This document shows positions 25,479 through 34,468 of a DNA stretch of 64,000 bases, piece by piece. The DNA is taken from contig NZ_CP035758.1 in assembly GCF_004208415.1 (NCBI RefSeq), forward strand, positions 2,666,001 to 2,730,000. The letters run 5' to 3'. Source of the DNA: Ktedonosporobacter rubrisoli. Its GTDB lineage: Bacteria > Chloroflexota > Ktedonobacteria > Ktedonobacterales > Ktedonobacteraceae. A program made the position numbers and the translations under genes. Position 1 is the first letter of the stretch; each line of letters starts with the position of its first letter. Under the pieces are notes generated by a model. That model had not been told where the DNA came from and did not search any database. It saw only the letters and a list, made by a program, of their open reading frames with translations.

Positions 25479-27065
25479 GTAACTATTCAGATGGGCTAGG
25501 TAGTTGCGGAGAGAGCTGTCAATCTGCTAGAGTAGGCTTATGAACAAGGATGACGAGTTGGAGCAGCTGCGACAAGAGAATGACGCGCTACGACATACCA
25601 ATCGCACCTTACATGAGTGTGTGCGGGAGTCCATCCAGGCCATTGGTTCGCTGCACAAGCAGATCAAGGAACTGGAAGGAGTGATTGCCTCCCAGCAAGA
25701 GCACATCAAAGCCTTGGAAGGGCAGGTGGCCAAAGATAGTCATAACAGCAGCCTCCCACCTTCTTCAGATCGCTTTGTTCGTGTTCCTAAGAGCTTGCGG
25801 CAGCCGAGTGGCAAGAAACCTGGAGGACAAAAAGGCCATCGAGGACATCATCTGCGCCAGGTCCAGACGCCTGATGAGATCCTCGTGCATCCAGTTCTTG
25901 CCTGTTCCCACTGTCACCGTGATCTCAGTGGCCTTCCAGCAGCTCTACCAGAACGACGCCAGGTGATTGACTTGCCCAGCCAACGGCTCTGGATCAAGGA
26001 GCATCGCGTGGAAGAAAAGCAATGCCCCGTATGTTATCACCTGACACGAGCGTCTTTTCCAGCGAGCGTGAAGGCTCCAACACAGTATGGAAGAGGCATC
26101 CAAACGCTCGCCACCTATTTGGTGCAAGGTCAGGCTCTGCCTTATGCTCGCGCTAGTCAACTCTTGCAGGAATTGCTGGGAGTCCAACTCTCGGCGGGCA
26201 GCATCGCTAGCTTTGTCAAAACCTGTTACCATCAGTTGGAGGAGGTCGAAACTCGTCTGAGAGCGGCTGTGGTCAAGGCCAAGGTACTCAATCAGGATGA
26301 AACCGGGATGCGGGTCGGCACAGAGGGCTGGTGGGTGCATGTCTGCTCGACGGCTCGGCTGACCTATTATGCGGCTCATCCGAGTCGGGGACGGGTGGCC
26401 CTTGATGCCATTGGCATCGCTCCACAGTTTCGTGGCACCAGTGTTCATGATGGGTTGCAGAGCTATCAGAGCTACTGCTTTACCCAAGCCTTATGCAATG
26501 TCCATCATCTGCGAGAGCTGACCTTTATCGAGGAAGAACTAGGACAAGTCTGGGCGAGAGCGATGAAAGAGCTGTTGCTCGACATGAAGGCTGAGGTGGA
26601 GCGAGCGAAAACACATGGTCAGCCACAATTGGATTTGCTCGTGCTCGCACGCTTGCTTTGTCGCTATGATGAGATCCTGGCAGAAGGCTATCTCGCTCAT
26701 CCACCGCCGGGTCCACCCAAGAAGTCAGCACAGGGAAAACGACTCCCAGGACGAGCCAAACAAAGCCCGGCCCGTAACCTGCTGGATCGTTTCTCTCAGA
26801 GAAAGTGGGAGGTGCTTCGGTTCCTCCATGATTTTGCTGTGCCGTTTGACAACAACCAGGCCGAGCGCGACCTGCGCATGATCAAGGTGCAGCAAAAAGT
26901 CTCTGGCTGCTTCCGCACCGAGCTGGGAATTGCTATGTTCTGTCGCATTCGCAGTTACCTCTCCACGTTGCGAAAGCAAGGCATTGCACTGTTCTCTGCC
27001 TTCGATCACCTATTTTCAGGGACCCCTGTTCTTCCTGCTTTCTCCTGACCCACCTGAATAGTTAC
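25479..27065 (+). mobile_element. IS66-family insertion sequence, complete, with 8-bp target duplication
   Basis: The 1587-bp element is bounded by inverted repeats starting GTAACTATTCAG(A/G)TGGG; the first 22 bases of the two ends match at 19. CCTTCAGG occurs directly outside both ends (25471-25478 and 27066-27073), an 8-bp target duplication as expected for IS66. It carries only the transposase gene, lacking the accessory tnpA/tnpB genes of full IS66, so it fits the single-ORF ISBst12-like subgroup. The exact duplication indicates a recent insertion. Confidence 0.93.
25540..27048 (+). CDS. IS66-family (ISBst12-like) transposase
   Basis: A 502-residue transposase. The N-terminal coiled coil (about 1-70, Gln/Glu/Leu-rich) precedes DSHNSSLPPSSD and KKPGGQKGHRGHHL, the IS66 leader motif. 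Then come the zinc-finger-like CSHCHRDL/CPVCYHL pair and the DDE core with NQDETGMRVG, SVHDGLQSY, CNVHHLRELTF and NNQAERDLRMIKVQQKVSGC near the end. All characteristic motifs are present and the frame is intact, so it is probably active. Confidence 0.95.
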   Translation: MNKDDELEQLRQENDALRHTNRTLHECVRESIQAIGSLHKQIKELEGVIASQQEHIKALEGQVAKDSHNSSLPPSSDRFVRVPKSLRQPSGKKPGGQKGHRGHHLRQVQTPDEILVHPVLACSHCHRDLSGLPAALPERRQVIDLPSQRLWIKEHRVEEKQCPVCYHLTRASFPASVKAPTQYGRGIQTLATYLVQGQALPYARASQLLQELLGVQLSAGSIASFVKTCYHQLEEVETRLRAAVVKAKVLNQDETGMRVGTEGWWVHVCSTARLTYYAAHPSRGRVALDAIGIAPQFRGTSVHDGLQSYQSYCFTQALCNVHHLRELTFIEEELGQVWARAMKELLLDMKAEVERAKTHGQPQLDLLVLARLLCRYDEILAEGYLAHPPPGPPKKSAQGKRLPGRAKQSPARNLLDRFSQRKWEVLRFLHDFAVPFDNNQAERDLRMIKVQQKVSGCFRTELGIAMFCRIRSYLSTLRKQGIALFSAFDHLFSGTPVLPAFS

Positions 27066-27388
27066 CCTTCAGGCTCTTTAGCGGATTTTTAGATCTCTCT
27101 TTACCCTGGATAGGGCTTGTTCTCTTCTGCTCGCTGCCTGTTTTGTCTGGTCCTTGAATTGCCATGATTTATGCTCCCATTAATGATTATTTAGCTAAGA
27201 TCTGATCGATTAAATATGTTTTTTGTTCTTCTTAATGAAGGGCAAGATGTGCCACTCGCGTTTGCCTCTCAAGAGAGAATGTTCATATCACGGTAAGCTC
27301 ACAAATGCTCTGCAAAGGGGAGAAGAGCGTAAAGAAATCTTTGTGCTAAAAGGGCAAGAACGGAAATAGCGGAAATTTCCATAATGGC

Positions 27389-27415
27389 TGTCACAGAAAA
27401 ACTTCTACTTCCGTC
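27389..27415 (+). promoter_or_regulatory. ECF41-type sigma factor promoter
   Basis: TGTCACA (27389-27395), 16 bases, then CGTC (27412-27415), the -35/-10 pair I know for ECF41 sigma factors. It lies 75 bases before the flavoprotein start, and an ECF41 sigma gene follows that flavoprotein. Confidence 0.75.
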
Positions 27416-27489
27416 CCATGTGTGATTATTCGCAGAGACGAATAACTATGGTTACTTTTGACTACTTGCAGGAATGGAGAAGGATTTCT

Positions 27490-28790
27490 ATGCACGCGCA
27501 AAAATTTGATGCAATTGTTATCGGCGGTGGGCTTGCCGGGTTGACCGCTGCTGCCTATCTGGCTCGTGCTGGGCGAGAGGTAGCATTGCTTGAGAAATCT
27601 AGTTTGCTGGGAGGCCGAGCTATTACGAGAAATGTACAGGGATTTTCATTCAACCTTGGCGCGCATGCGCTCTACCTCGGTGGTCCTGCTGAGCAAATTC
27701 TGCACGAACTAGGTGTTGCTTATAGCGGGAAAACTCCAGACCTCTCGCGTTATATGGGCGCCTATGAAAGCACAATTGCCCAATTGCCGGTTAGTTTGAA
27801 GAACACTATCACCTCTGGTCTGTTTACTATGCGGGAAAAGCTAGAACTGGCCAGACTCTTTGCCGTACTTGCGCGCTCTGATCACACGCAACTTGAGGGC
27901 ACAAGTTTACAAACCTGGGCGGAAAAGAATGTGGAACGGCCGCGCATTCGTGAATTCTTATATATGTTCTCGCGCCTGACAACTTATACGCATGCTCCCG
28001 AATTGGTGGATGCGGCGTTCGTCCTGAACTTCTGGCGCACGCAGCCAACTGTCCTCTACCTTGATCATGGCTGGCAAACGCTGATAGAAGGATTGAAGCG
28101 CGTGGCCCAGGGAGCCGGGGTACAGCTAATGCCGAACAGCAGGGTGGTGGAACTGGAGTACGCTGCCGACCAGGTGAGCGGGGTACGTCTGGCCAATGAT
28201 ACAATACTAGAGGCAGGGGCAGTGATTCTTGCGACAGAGGCCGAGCCTGCTTTGGACTTGCTCGGTGAGCGCAAGAGCGCCTCCTTACGAACCTGGGAGC
28301 AGAGCAGACATCAACTCTATGCCGCAGTTCTGGATCTTGGTTTGCGTCGTCTTCCACAGCCACAACATGCTTATGTGCTAGGTATAGATCGTCCATTTTG
28401 CAGCGTGGCGATGTCCGAACGTGCCAGGCTTGCCCCCAGGGACAGGTATTGCTCCATACAATTCGCTATCTTCATCCCGCTGCGCCTGGAGATGCGCGGG
28501 CGATCTACCAGGAGATGGAAGAGTGGCTTGATCTGATACAGCCTGGCTGGCGCGCCGAAGTCGTAGAGAAACAGTTTTTGCCACATCTTCAGGTGACGGG
28601 TGGAATGGTCCAGGCGCGCACCGGCGGATTGAGCGCTATGCCGCAACCGGAACATTCAGGGGTTGCGAATGTCTTCCTGGTCGGCGACTGGATTGGTAGC
28701 GAAGCGCACCTGGCTGGAGCTAGCTTTGCCAGCGCTCGTCGGGCAGCTCAAAGCGTATTGCAATACACACGACAACCCGTATCTGTATAA
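27490..28790 (+). pseudogene. FAD-dependent phytoene-desaturase-like oxidoreductase with one-base frameshift
   Basis: From the ATG at 27490 (GGAGAAGGA upstream) the protein begins MHAQKFDAIVIGGGLAGLTA, the dinucleotide-binding fold, with LLEKSSLLGGRA and NLGAHALYLGGP as in phytoene/amine-oxidase-like flavoproteins. Near 28433 the frame changes: SERARLAP in one frame is followed by QGQVLLHTIRYLHP in the other, ending with FLVGDWIGSEAHLAGASFAS, the C-terminal FAD contact. One base missing in the C-run GCCCCCAG would restore about 434 residues. It has its own ECF41 promoter and the sigma gene lies downstream, so it is the predicted sigma target. It may be a true lesion or a sequencing error. Confidence 0.8.
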
Positions 28791-28920
28791 GAGACTTGTC
28801 AATAAATGTTTCATTCTCTGGCTGGCTTGGCTGGCAGGAAAGACATGCCTGAACGAGGGCAGATAAAGCACTTTCCCCTCACTCCAAACGTTAGCGAGCA
28901 AAAAGCTAGCCAGAGATCGC

Positions 28921-28952
28921 GGGATATTCGGAGCGTTTGGGCCGAATATCCC
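28921..28952 (+). promoter_or_regulatory. Hairpin abutting the sigma-gene ribosome site
   Basis: GGGATATTCGG and CCGAATATCCC are perfect 11-base arms with a ten-base loop, ending one base before the GGGGAT ribosome site and 13 bases before the ECF41 start. There is no T-tract, so it could be an operator or a translation-control hairpin. Confidence 0.5.
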
Positions 28953-28965
28953 CTGGGGATATGAG

Positions 28966-29835
28966 ATGCACGAAGAAACAATTTTTCAGCAATACAAGCC
29001 TTTGCTTTTCTCTATTGCCTATAACATGCTTGGCACGGTAATGGATGCGGAGGATTGTGTCCAGGAGGCTTTTCTGCGCTGGCATAAAGCCTGTGTTATG
29101 GACGAGCAAGGCGCGATCCGCTCACCTAAGGCCTATTTAAGTGCAATTGTGACCAATATCTGTATTGATCAATTACGCCTGGCAAAACACAAGCATGAGG
29201 AATACATTGGTGTCTGGCTACCTGAACCTGTTGTCGCGGCAAATGATCATGTGGAGATGGCTGAGACGCTTTCGCTAGCTTTTGTGCGCCTACTTACAAA
29301 TCTTTCGCCTATCGAACGGGCTGTCTTTCTTTTGCGGCAGGCCTTCGATTATGACTACGATGAGATCGCGCGTATCGTAGGCAAAAGCGAAGGGAATTGT
29401 CGCCAGATTGTGCATCGAGCTCAGCAACATCTTGCCTCCCAGCGTCCGCAACAGCCTATTCCCCGCGAGCAGCATCGCAAGCTTATGGAGGAGTTTGTGC
29501 AGGCTGCTGTTAGCGGCAATATGGAAGGCTTACTCAAACTATTGGCCGAGGATATCGTGATGTACGCTGATGGTGGTGGAAAAGTGCGGGCCACGCTCTG
29601 TCCTGTCTATGGGCGGGACAAGGTTTTACGCGGATTGCTGGGCTTCTCCTCTAAAGCTCCTGCTGGCCTGACCTGGCGCATCTCCCAGGTCAATGGTCGT
29701 CCTGGTATGCTATTCACTCTGCATGAAGCCGTCTTTGCCGTCCTGACTCTGGAGATAGTTGATGGTCGTGTTCAAGAGATCGATATTATCAGAAATCCTG
29801 ATAAGCTTCAGCATATTGAGCTTTCTGCAGGTTAG
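28966..29835 (+). CDS. ECF41-family sigma factor with SnoaL-like C-terminal domain
   Basis: A 289-residue sigma factor. Region 2 is about residues 8-75 (MDAEDCVQEAFLRWH), region 4 about 105-155 (SPIERAVFLLRQAFDYDYDEIA, CRQIVHRAQQHL) and the rest is a fused SnoaL-like regulatory domain. The ECF41 hallmarks are all visible: WLPEPV (84-89) in the linker, DGGGK (202-206), NGRPG (243-247) and NPDKL (277-281). Members need no separate anti-sigma factor because the tail tunes activity. Partner genes are usually an oxidoreductase or carboxymuconolactone-decarboxylase-like enzyme; here the upstream flavoprotein with the matching promoter fits. The inducer is unknown. Confidence 0.92.
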   Translation: MHEETIFQQYKPLLFSIAYNMLGTVMDAEDCVQEAFLRWHKACVMDEQGAIRSPKAYLSAIVTNICIDQLRLAKHKHEEYIGVWLPEPVVAANDHVEMAETLSLAFVRLLTNLSPIERAVFLLRQAFDYDYDEIARIVGKSEGNCRQIVHRAQQHLASQRPQQPIPREQHRKLMEEFVQAAVSGNMEGLLKLLAEDIVMYADGGGKVRATLCPVYGRDKVLRGLLGFSSKAPAGLTWRISQVNGRPGMLFTLHEAVFAVLTLEIVDGRVQEIDIIRNPDKLQHIELSAG

Positions 29836-29971
29836 CTATGCCTGGAATGGAATCTAGCCAGGTAGAGCGTGAGCTGTGCATTTTACGCTTCTTGATTGAC
29901 ATTAGCCAGGCGGCATGATACATTTTCTCTATGAAATTAATTAATATACGTATTGTTCAAGCAAATGTACC

Positions 29972-30098
29972 TGCCTCCTTGCAAGCCTGAGTAGAGCGCT
30001 TGTAAGGAGGCAAGGATCAAATAGGAAGCGTGTTTCTTCCATAGCCACGCTTATACACGCCAACGTTGTATAAGCAATATGTTGTTTTGCTTTTTTTT
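29972..30098 (+). terminator. Two hairpins, the second followed by a T-run
   Basis: TGCCTCCTTGCAAGC/GCTTGTAAGGAGGCA (29972-30012, one wobble) is followed by GCTTATACA/TGTATAAGC (30049-30075) and an eight-base T stretch just after 30089. They lie between the sigma gene and the rRNA methyltransferase and plausibly end sigma-gene transcripts. Confidence 0.55.
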
Positions 30099-30234
30099 CC
30101 TCTTTTGCCGCGCCTGCATCAGGCTTTCCCCTTTTTATCACCTGTTTCATCTACAAGCTCACCCCTCTTTATTAGAGGTTGGCCAAAGCTTAGATTTTCC
30201 TGGCACATTTAAAGCTAGAAGGCAGGCATTTTCT

Positions 30235-31089
30235 ATGGCAAAACAACACCACTCTCTGGTACGAACACAACAAGACTTTTCTGTCTTTTCCGATACTATC
30301 ATTACAAGCCGAAACAATGCGAAAATCAAACAGATTCGAGCCCTTCTTAAACGCTCGGTGCGCGAACAAACCGGCCTGGCGCTGCTTGAGGGATGGCGAC
30401 TTGTCACTGAAGCGCTGCGTTATCCACAACTGGTGCAGCAGCTCATCGTTGCACCAGAATTGCTGAAGAGCCAGCTAGGGCAAACACTATTGCAAGACCA
30501 AAGGCAAAAAGGACTTCCTACGCTTTGCGTTAGCACTGAGGTTTTTCTAAGTTTTTCGCTTAAGGACAATCCGCAAGGGATCGCAGCAGTTGTTTCCCAG
30601 CAATGGAACCGCTTAGAGCAGATCAGGCTTTCTACTAACGACTGCTGGATTGCTCTTGAAGCGATTCAGAATCCGGGGAACCTGGGGACGATTCTGCGTA
30701 CCTGCGACGCCGTTGGTTGTCGTGGCGCATTTCTGCTTGATCACACGACCGATGCGTATGATCCAACAGCATTGCGCGCTAGTATGGGGGCAATTTTCTC
30801 GCTACGCCTGGTCAAAACCTCTTTCCAGGCCTTTGCTGATTGGAAGCGGCTTCACCACTATCCTGTTGTTGGCACATCTGATGCTGCTACGTTGAACTAT
30901 CGACATGCCCATTATCCATCGCCCTTAATCCTATTGATGGGAAGCGAACGCCAGGGACTTTCATCTGCGCAACAGGCCTTCTGCGACTTCACAGTGGGAA
31001 TTCCGATGCAGGGAAGCAGCGATTCGCTCAACGTTTCAATTGCCGCCGCCGTTGTGCTCTACGAGATACTTCATCATTGGAGAAAATGA
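30235..31089 (+). CDS. SpoU/TrmH-family RNA 2'-O-methyltransferase
   Basis: A 284-residue SPOUT methyltransferase. The N-terminal RNA-substrate-binding domain (SRNNAKIKQIRALLKRSVRE) precedes the trefoil-knot SpoU domain with its three motifs: ALEAIQNPGNLGTILRTCDA, LLMGSERQGLS and IPMQGSSDSLNVSIAAAVVLYE. It uses S-adenosylmethionine to methylate a ribose 2'-OH in rRNA or tRNA. The frame opens earlier at 30079, but the ATG at 30235 behind GAAGGCAGG matches the family N-terminus. It is a single-gene unit ended by the hairpin at 31153. Confidence 0.9.
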   Translation: MAKQHHSLVRTQQDFSVFSDTIITSRNNAKIKQIRALLKRSVREQTGLALLEGWRLVTEALRYPQLVQQLIVAPELLKSQLGQTLLQDQRQKGLPTLCVSTEVFLSFSLKDNPQGIAAVVSQQWNRLEQIRLSTNDCWIALEAIQNPGNLGTILRTCDAVGCRGAFLLDHTTDAYDPTALRASMGAIFSLRLVKTSFQAFADWKRLHHYPVVGTSDAATLNYRHAHYPSPLILLMGSERQGLSSAQQAFCDFTVGIPMQGSSDSLNVSIAAAVVLYEILHHWRK

Positions 31090-31152
31090 GTCACTTGTTC
31101 AACATTGGGAAGCATCTCGGGATAGAAGTCAGCTGAGCGTTACTTTTATTAA

Positions 31153-31185
31153 AGGTCTCGACAGTTCGAAAAGTTGTCGAGACCT
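31153..31185 (+). terminator. Terminator hairpin after the RNA methyltransferase
   Basis: AGGTCTCGACA and TGTCGAGACCT are perfect 11-base arms with an 11-base loop, followed by CTTCTT. It lies 63 bases after the methyltransferase stop. Confidence 0.7.
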
Positions 31186-31407
31186 CTTCTTGCAAAATGA
31201 CGCGCGCTCTTCTGTTTTTAAGCGTCTCCAGGTACCGCAGCGGTGGAGTCTTGGGGAAATGTTGTAGCCTGTGTCCTCCGATCTGCTCTAGAATGAGCAA
31301 GAGCAGACCTGGCAAACGGCTCAAGGCTTCTGAATACTGTGTGCTATACTTATTTCTGCTCCAACTAACAGGAATTTAGGGAGCTAGAAAGAGCATAAGC
31401 TATTCGT

Positions 31408-31884
31408 ATGAAGAGAATATCTGGCGATCAAGCTTCCTCTACGATCAGCACGTCATCCTGGAGAATGGCCTGGATAGAATATCTAACTTGCATCTGGGCA
31501 TTATTATTTGCTGTAGTCCATATTTACTGGGTTATGGGCGGCACGGCAGGTCTTGTAGTGCCGGCAGGGAAGACGACGGTCCTCGCTGCCGGCGGGCCTT
31601 TGTTAGCCATAGATATAGCTGCAATTCCCCTGTGCATTATTGCCGGTGTGATTGCCCTTGCTCTTGTGCAGACCTGGAGTAGAATCATACCTCGCTGGAT
31701 ATGGCTTACAACTGCCTGGGGAGCCGGGGTTGTATTGTCACTGCGCGCACTTGTAGGGCTTATTCAGGATGCAATTGATATAATTTCTCATGGCACGCTG
31801 GACCCGATGTATGCCTATGACCTATGGTTTTTGATAGGAGGCCTTCTATTTATTGTGATAGCCTGGCGTGCTGGACGCAGGTAA
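31408..31884 (+). CDS. DUF3995-like small membrane protein
   Basis: A 158-residue protein with four hydrophobic helices (about 22-45, 65-88, 98-118, 135-153). The N-terminal HIYWVMGGTAG resembles the conserved YWxxGG of DUF3995 proteins, whose function is unknown. Start ATG 31408 has only a weak ribosome site (GAAAGAG). It stands alone and converges on the reductase gene at 31926. Confidence 0.65.
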   Translation: MKRISGDQASSTISTSSWRMAWIEYLTCIWALLFAVVHIYWVMGGTAGLVVPAGKTTVLAAGGPLLAIDIAAIPLCIIAGVIALALVQTWSRIIPRWIWLTTAWGAGVVLSLRALVGLIQDAIDIISHGTLDPMYAYDLWFLIGGLLFIVIAWRAGRR

Positions 31885-31925
31885 GGACATGCAGGAGTAG
31901 TCTCACGTGTCTATCCTTGAGGGCT

Positions 31926-32894
31926 TTAAGCCGTGATTTGTAGTACGATACGTCCGCGTCCATGGCCACTCTGGCTCAAAATATGAGCCTGCTGTGCTTC
32001 GTGGAGTGGAAAGAGTTTGCCTACAACAGGTTTGACCTTTTCCTCAGCTATCAGGTTAGCTATGCTGCGGAGATGCTCGCTAGTCGGTGCAAAAGAGTTT
32101 TTTCTTGCGCTAATACCAAGTGCAAGGGCTTTTTCCTGATCGGGCTGCTCAAGCAGCGAAATCAGCGTGCCTCCTGCTTTGAGGACATGCATTGAGCGCT
32201 CAAGCGTTTCGCCACCTATCGTATCGAGTACCAGATCGACATTGTGCACAACCTGCTCAAAAGGAGTTTTGGTGTAATCGATCACGGTCTCGGCGCCCAG
32301 AGCACGCACAAAGTTTACATTAGCGGTTGAGGTGGTGGCAATTACGTTGGCCCCTTTCCAGCGGGCGAACTGGACCGCAAATAGGCCAACGCCGCCCGCA
32401 GCTCCATGAATCAGGACGCTCTGGCCCTTTTGTAGTTGACCATCGCCAAAGAGTCCTGTCCAGGCAATCGTAGCCCCACCAGAGAGCGTTGCCGCTTCTG
32501 CAAAGCTAAGCTCCTTCGGCTTAAGGGCCAGCAGGCTGAACGTGTTCGGCTTGAGCGCTGGCGGTTCTACTTCGGTTGTGGTGTACTCAGCGTAGGCTCC
32601 ATGCGTGCTCCTACCAAAAACTGCTTGCCCCTTCTGGAAACTAACCACTCCAGGCCCAACCTCTTCTATAACGCCTGCCATGGCGGAGCCAGGAATGTAG
32701 GGAAAGCTGGCCGGGAAAATTGTTTGAAAGAAACCCTGGCGCATCTTCCACTCCGCTGGCAGGACCCCGGCTGTATGGATGCGTATCAACACTTCGCCAA
32801 GCCCTGGCTCTGGGCGTGGAATATCTTCAAGCTTAAGCTGTTCAGGACCACCATACTGATAAACGCGTATGGCTTGCATAATCTGCTCTGTCAT
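31926..32894 (-). CDS. Medium-chain NADP-dependent quinone oxidoreductase-like protein
   Basis: A 322-residue MDR-superfamily reductase: MQAIRVYQYGGPEQLKLEDIP opening, GroES-like N-domain, and a Rossmann domain with the nucleotide motif HGAAGGVGLFAVQFA (about 150-165) and ALGAETVIDY. No zinc-ligand cysteines are seen, as in quinone oxidoreductases. The frame opens farther upstream, but the ATG at 32894 gives the family-typical start. It reduces quinones or enones with NADPH in the cytoplasm. It stands alone on the minus strand. Confidence 0.85.
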   Translation of the reverse strand: MTEQIMQAIRVYQYGGPEQLKLEDIPRPEPGLGEVLIRIHTAGVLPAEWKMRQGFFQTIFPASFPYIPGSAMAGVIEEVGPGVVSFQKGQAVFGRSTHGAYAEYTTTEVEPPALKPNTFSLLALKPKELSFAEAATLSGGATIAWTGLFGDGQLQKGQSVLIHGAAGGVGLFAVQFARWKGANVIATTSTANVNFVRALGAETVIDYTKTPFEQVVHNVDLVLDTIGGETLERSMHVLKAGGTLISLLEQPDQEKALALGISARKNSFAPTSEHLRSIANLIAEEKVKPVVGKLFPLHEAQQAHILSQSGHGRGRIVLQITA

Positions 32895-33382
32895 AGATGA
32901 AGTCTCATTTCTTCTAACTGTCTGCAGCATGCTTGCAGAGCTTGTATTGCAGGACACAGTGAGCCTTTTCGACATAAATAGATCATAGAAGTAATAAATA
33001 ATAATTGTGTGATTAGCTCACTTAGCCATTTCTCTGTTCTATCCTCTACTCCTGTAATGTATAAGGAAGATAGCCATTCATCCATCGGTCGGAAGAGCAG
33101 GATTCTCCCTGTCCTTATGAACAGATAGGTCTTCTCGCTGGGGCTCAGATTCATGTGGGATGAGATGGGGATAGGTTTGTGAGGTATGTATGCTATAGTG
33201 AAATTACAGGTGGACTGTTGACCCCCGTCGATGCCGAGTAAGTCAGCAATTGTTCGTATAAGTCCACCTGGTGATTTGACTTGCTCCAAATAACATAAAT
33301 ACTTGCATAAAGCAAGGCCCGTTCATATCTGCATTAAGTGACAGAATGAAGAGCCTGTACAAAAAAAGCCTTATTGTGAGCA
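32895..33382. other. Intergenic region with a structured inverted repeat
   Basis: About 490 bases without a convincing gene. The open frame on the minus strand here has no recognisable protein features. The only notable element is the inverted repeat at 33207-33270, annotated separately. Confidence 0.5.
33207..33270. repeat. 64-base element with 10-bp perfect ends and an inner stem
   Basis: CAGGTGGACT (33207-33216) and AGTCCACCTG (33261-33270) pair perfectly. Inside, TGTTGAC (33216-33222) can pair with GTCAGCA (33242-33248) with one wobble; its first base is shared with the outer arm. A TATAGT box lies just upstream at 33194-33199. It could be a structured RNA, an operator pair or a miniature mobile remnant. 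I do not recognise it as a known riboswitch class. Confidence 0.45.
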
Positions 33383-33721
33383 CTATCTGTTATCGCCGTC
33401 TCCATGGATCTGGTTGCGCTCAAGTCGTGAGAATAACTTTTGCATGTTGGCGGTTGCCACCTCTTCTAGGGTGAGATCCAACTCCGTGCAAATCTGAGTG
33501 AGATACCACAGAACATCTCCCAGCTCATACTTGAGCGCTTCCCGATCTTCCTCCGAGATTTTGCCGCCCTTATCGCGGAAAATCTTCTTAATCTTGCCGG
33601 CGACCTCGCCAGCCTCGTTAGTAAGACCCAACGTAGGATAGACAATCGGGCTATCAGTTTTCACTTCGCCCCAGGTTTTGCGCGACTCTCGCTGGTATGT
33701 TTGAAAATCTTCAATGTGCAT
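33383..33721 (-). CDS. MazG-like nucleotide pyrophosphohydrolase
   Basis: A 112-residue single-domain all-alpha NTP pyrophosphatase. GLTNEAGEVAGKIKKIFRDK carries the ExxE magnesium pair and EALKYELGDVLWYL the second ExxxD pair, the standard MazG metal site. It hydrolyses (d)NTPs to monophosphates, a housekeeping role. The ATG at 33721 has GAGG and AAGAAG upstream. It is a single-gene unit. Confidence 0.85.
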   Translation of the reverse strand: MHIEDFQTYQRESRKTWGEVKTDSPIVYPTLGLTNEAGEVAGKIKKIFRDKGGKISEEDREALKYELGDVLWYLTQICTELDLTLEEVATANMQKLFSRLERNQIHGDGDNR

Positions 33722-33886
33722 AGAAATCTTCTTAACCTCAGAAATAGCTATATGAGAAAGAGCTTAGCTGCAAGCGCAAGCTCTTAAACCGTATGCCTGA
33801 TAATTGTCAGAAGTGTAGCACAGAGCCGATATGGCGCGCACTAAAATAGAACTTCCAGGTTTTTTGATGGGAGAATAATAAGGCCT

Positions 33887-34261
33887 TCAGGGTATTTGGA
33901 GACCTGGCTTGAGCGGCCCTTTCGTCATATCAAGAATGCATAGGCGCGTTCCAAATGGATCTTCGATTACCATACACTTTCCTATCGCAATAGGAAACGG
34001 CTCAACAAGAATACGACAACCATTTGCGCGCAGAGTCTGTGCAGCCGTCTCTACATCCTCTACAAGGTAATGCACCTCAACTCGTCCGGGGATGTCTGTT
34101 TTGCTGTGCAGGACAATCTCTGCGTCTGTTTCGGGGAAGGCCATGCCTGCCGATTCTTCATCCCACCATATCAGGCGCAAGCCAAATACAGCTGTATAGT
34201 AGTCCACAGCGGCTTTCACATCTGACACGCGTATCATCACACAATCAATCTTTTTTAACAA
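33887..34261 (-). CDS. VOC/glyoxalase-fold protein
   Basis: A 124-residue two-module beta-alpha-beta protein: IDCVMIRVSDVKAAVDYYTAVFGL, then VEVHYLVEDVETAAQTLRANG and DPFGTRLCILD near the end, all typical of the vicinal oxygen chelate fold. A TTG at 34261 with AGAGGGAG seven bases upstream is the best start; the frame extends to an ATG at 34303 with no ribosome site. Metal ligands fit loosely, so it may be a dioxygenase-like, isomerase-like or antibiotic-binding member. Confidence 0.75.
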   Translation of the reverse strand: MLKKIDCVMIRVSDVKAAVDYYTAVFGLRLIWWDEESAGMAFPETDAEIVLHSKTDIPGRVEVHYLVEDVETAAQTLRANGCRILVEPFPIAIGKCMVIEDPFGTRLCILDMTKGPLKPGLQIP

Positions 34262-34468
34262 AACTTTTCTCCCTCTTGATAGATATAGTGCAGCGTTATG
34301 CACAGTAGTTGCCTGTCCTTTGCGGGTCAGACGTGCAGTAAAAACCCGCTCGCCATGCCCACCTGGCTATCATATACTACCGGTAGCTGCAGCTTTGCCA
34401 GAAATGGAAACTTAAGCAGCAAAATAACACTGATAAAATTATAAGCTTTGGAAAAGGAAGAAGGTAGG

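Noticed and set aside
32891..33289. 132-codon minus-strand frame
   Set aside because: Runs through the structured repeat and lacks any family motif; taken as noncoding.
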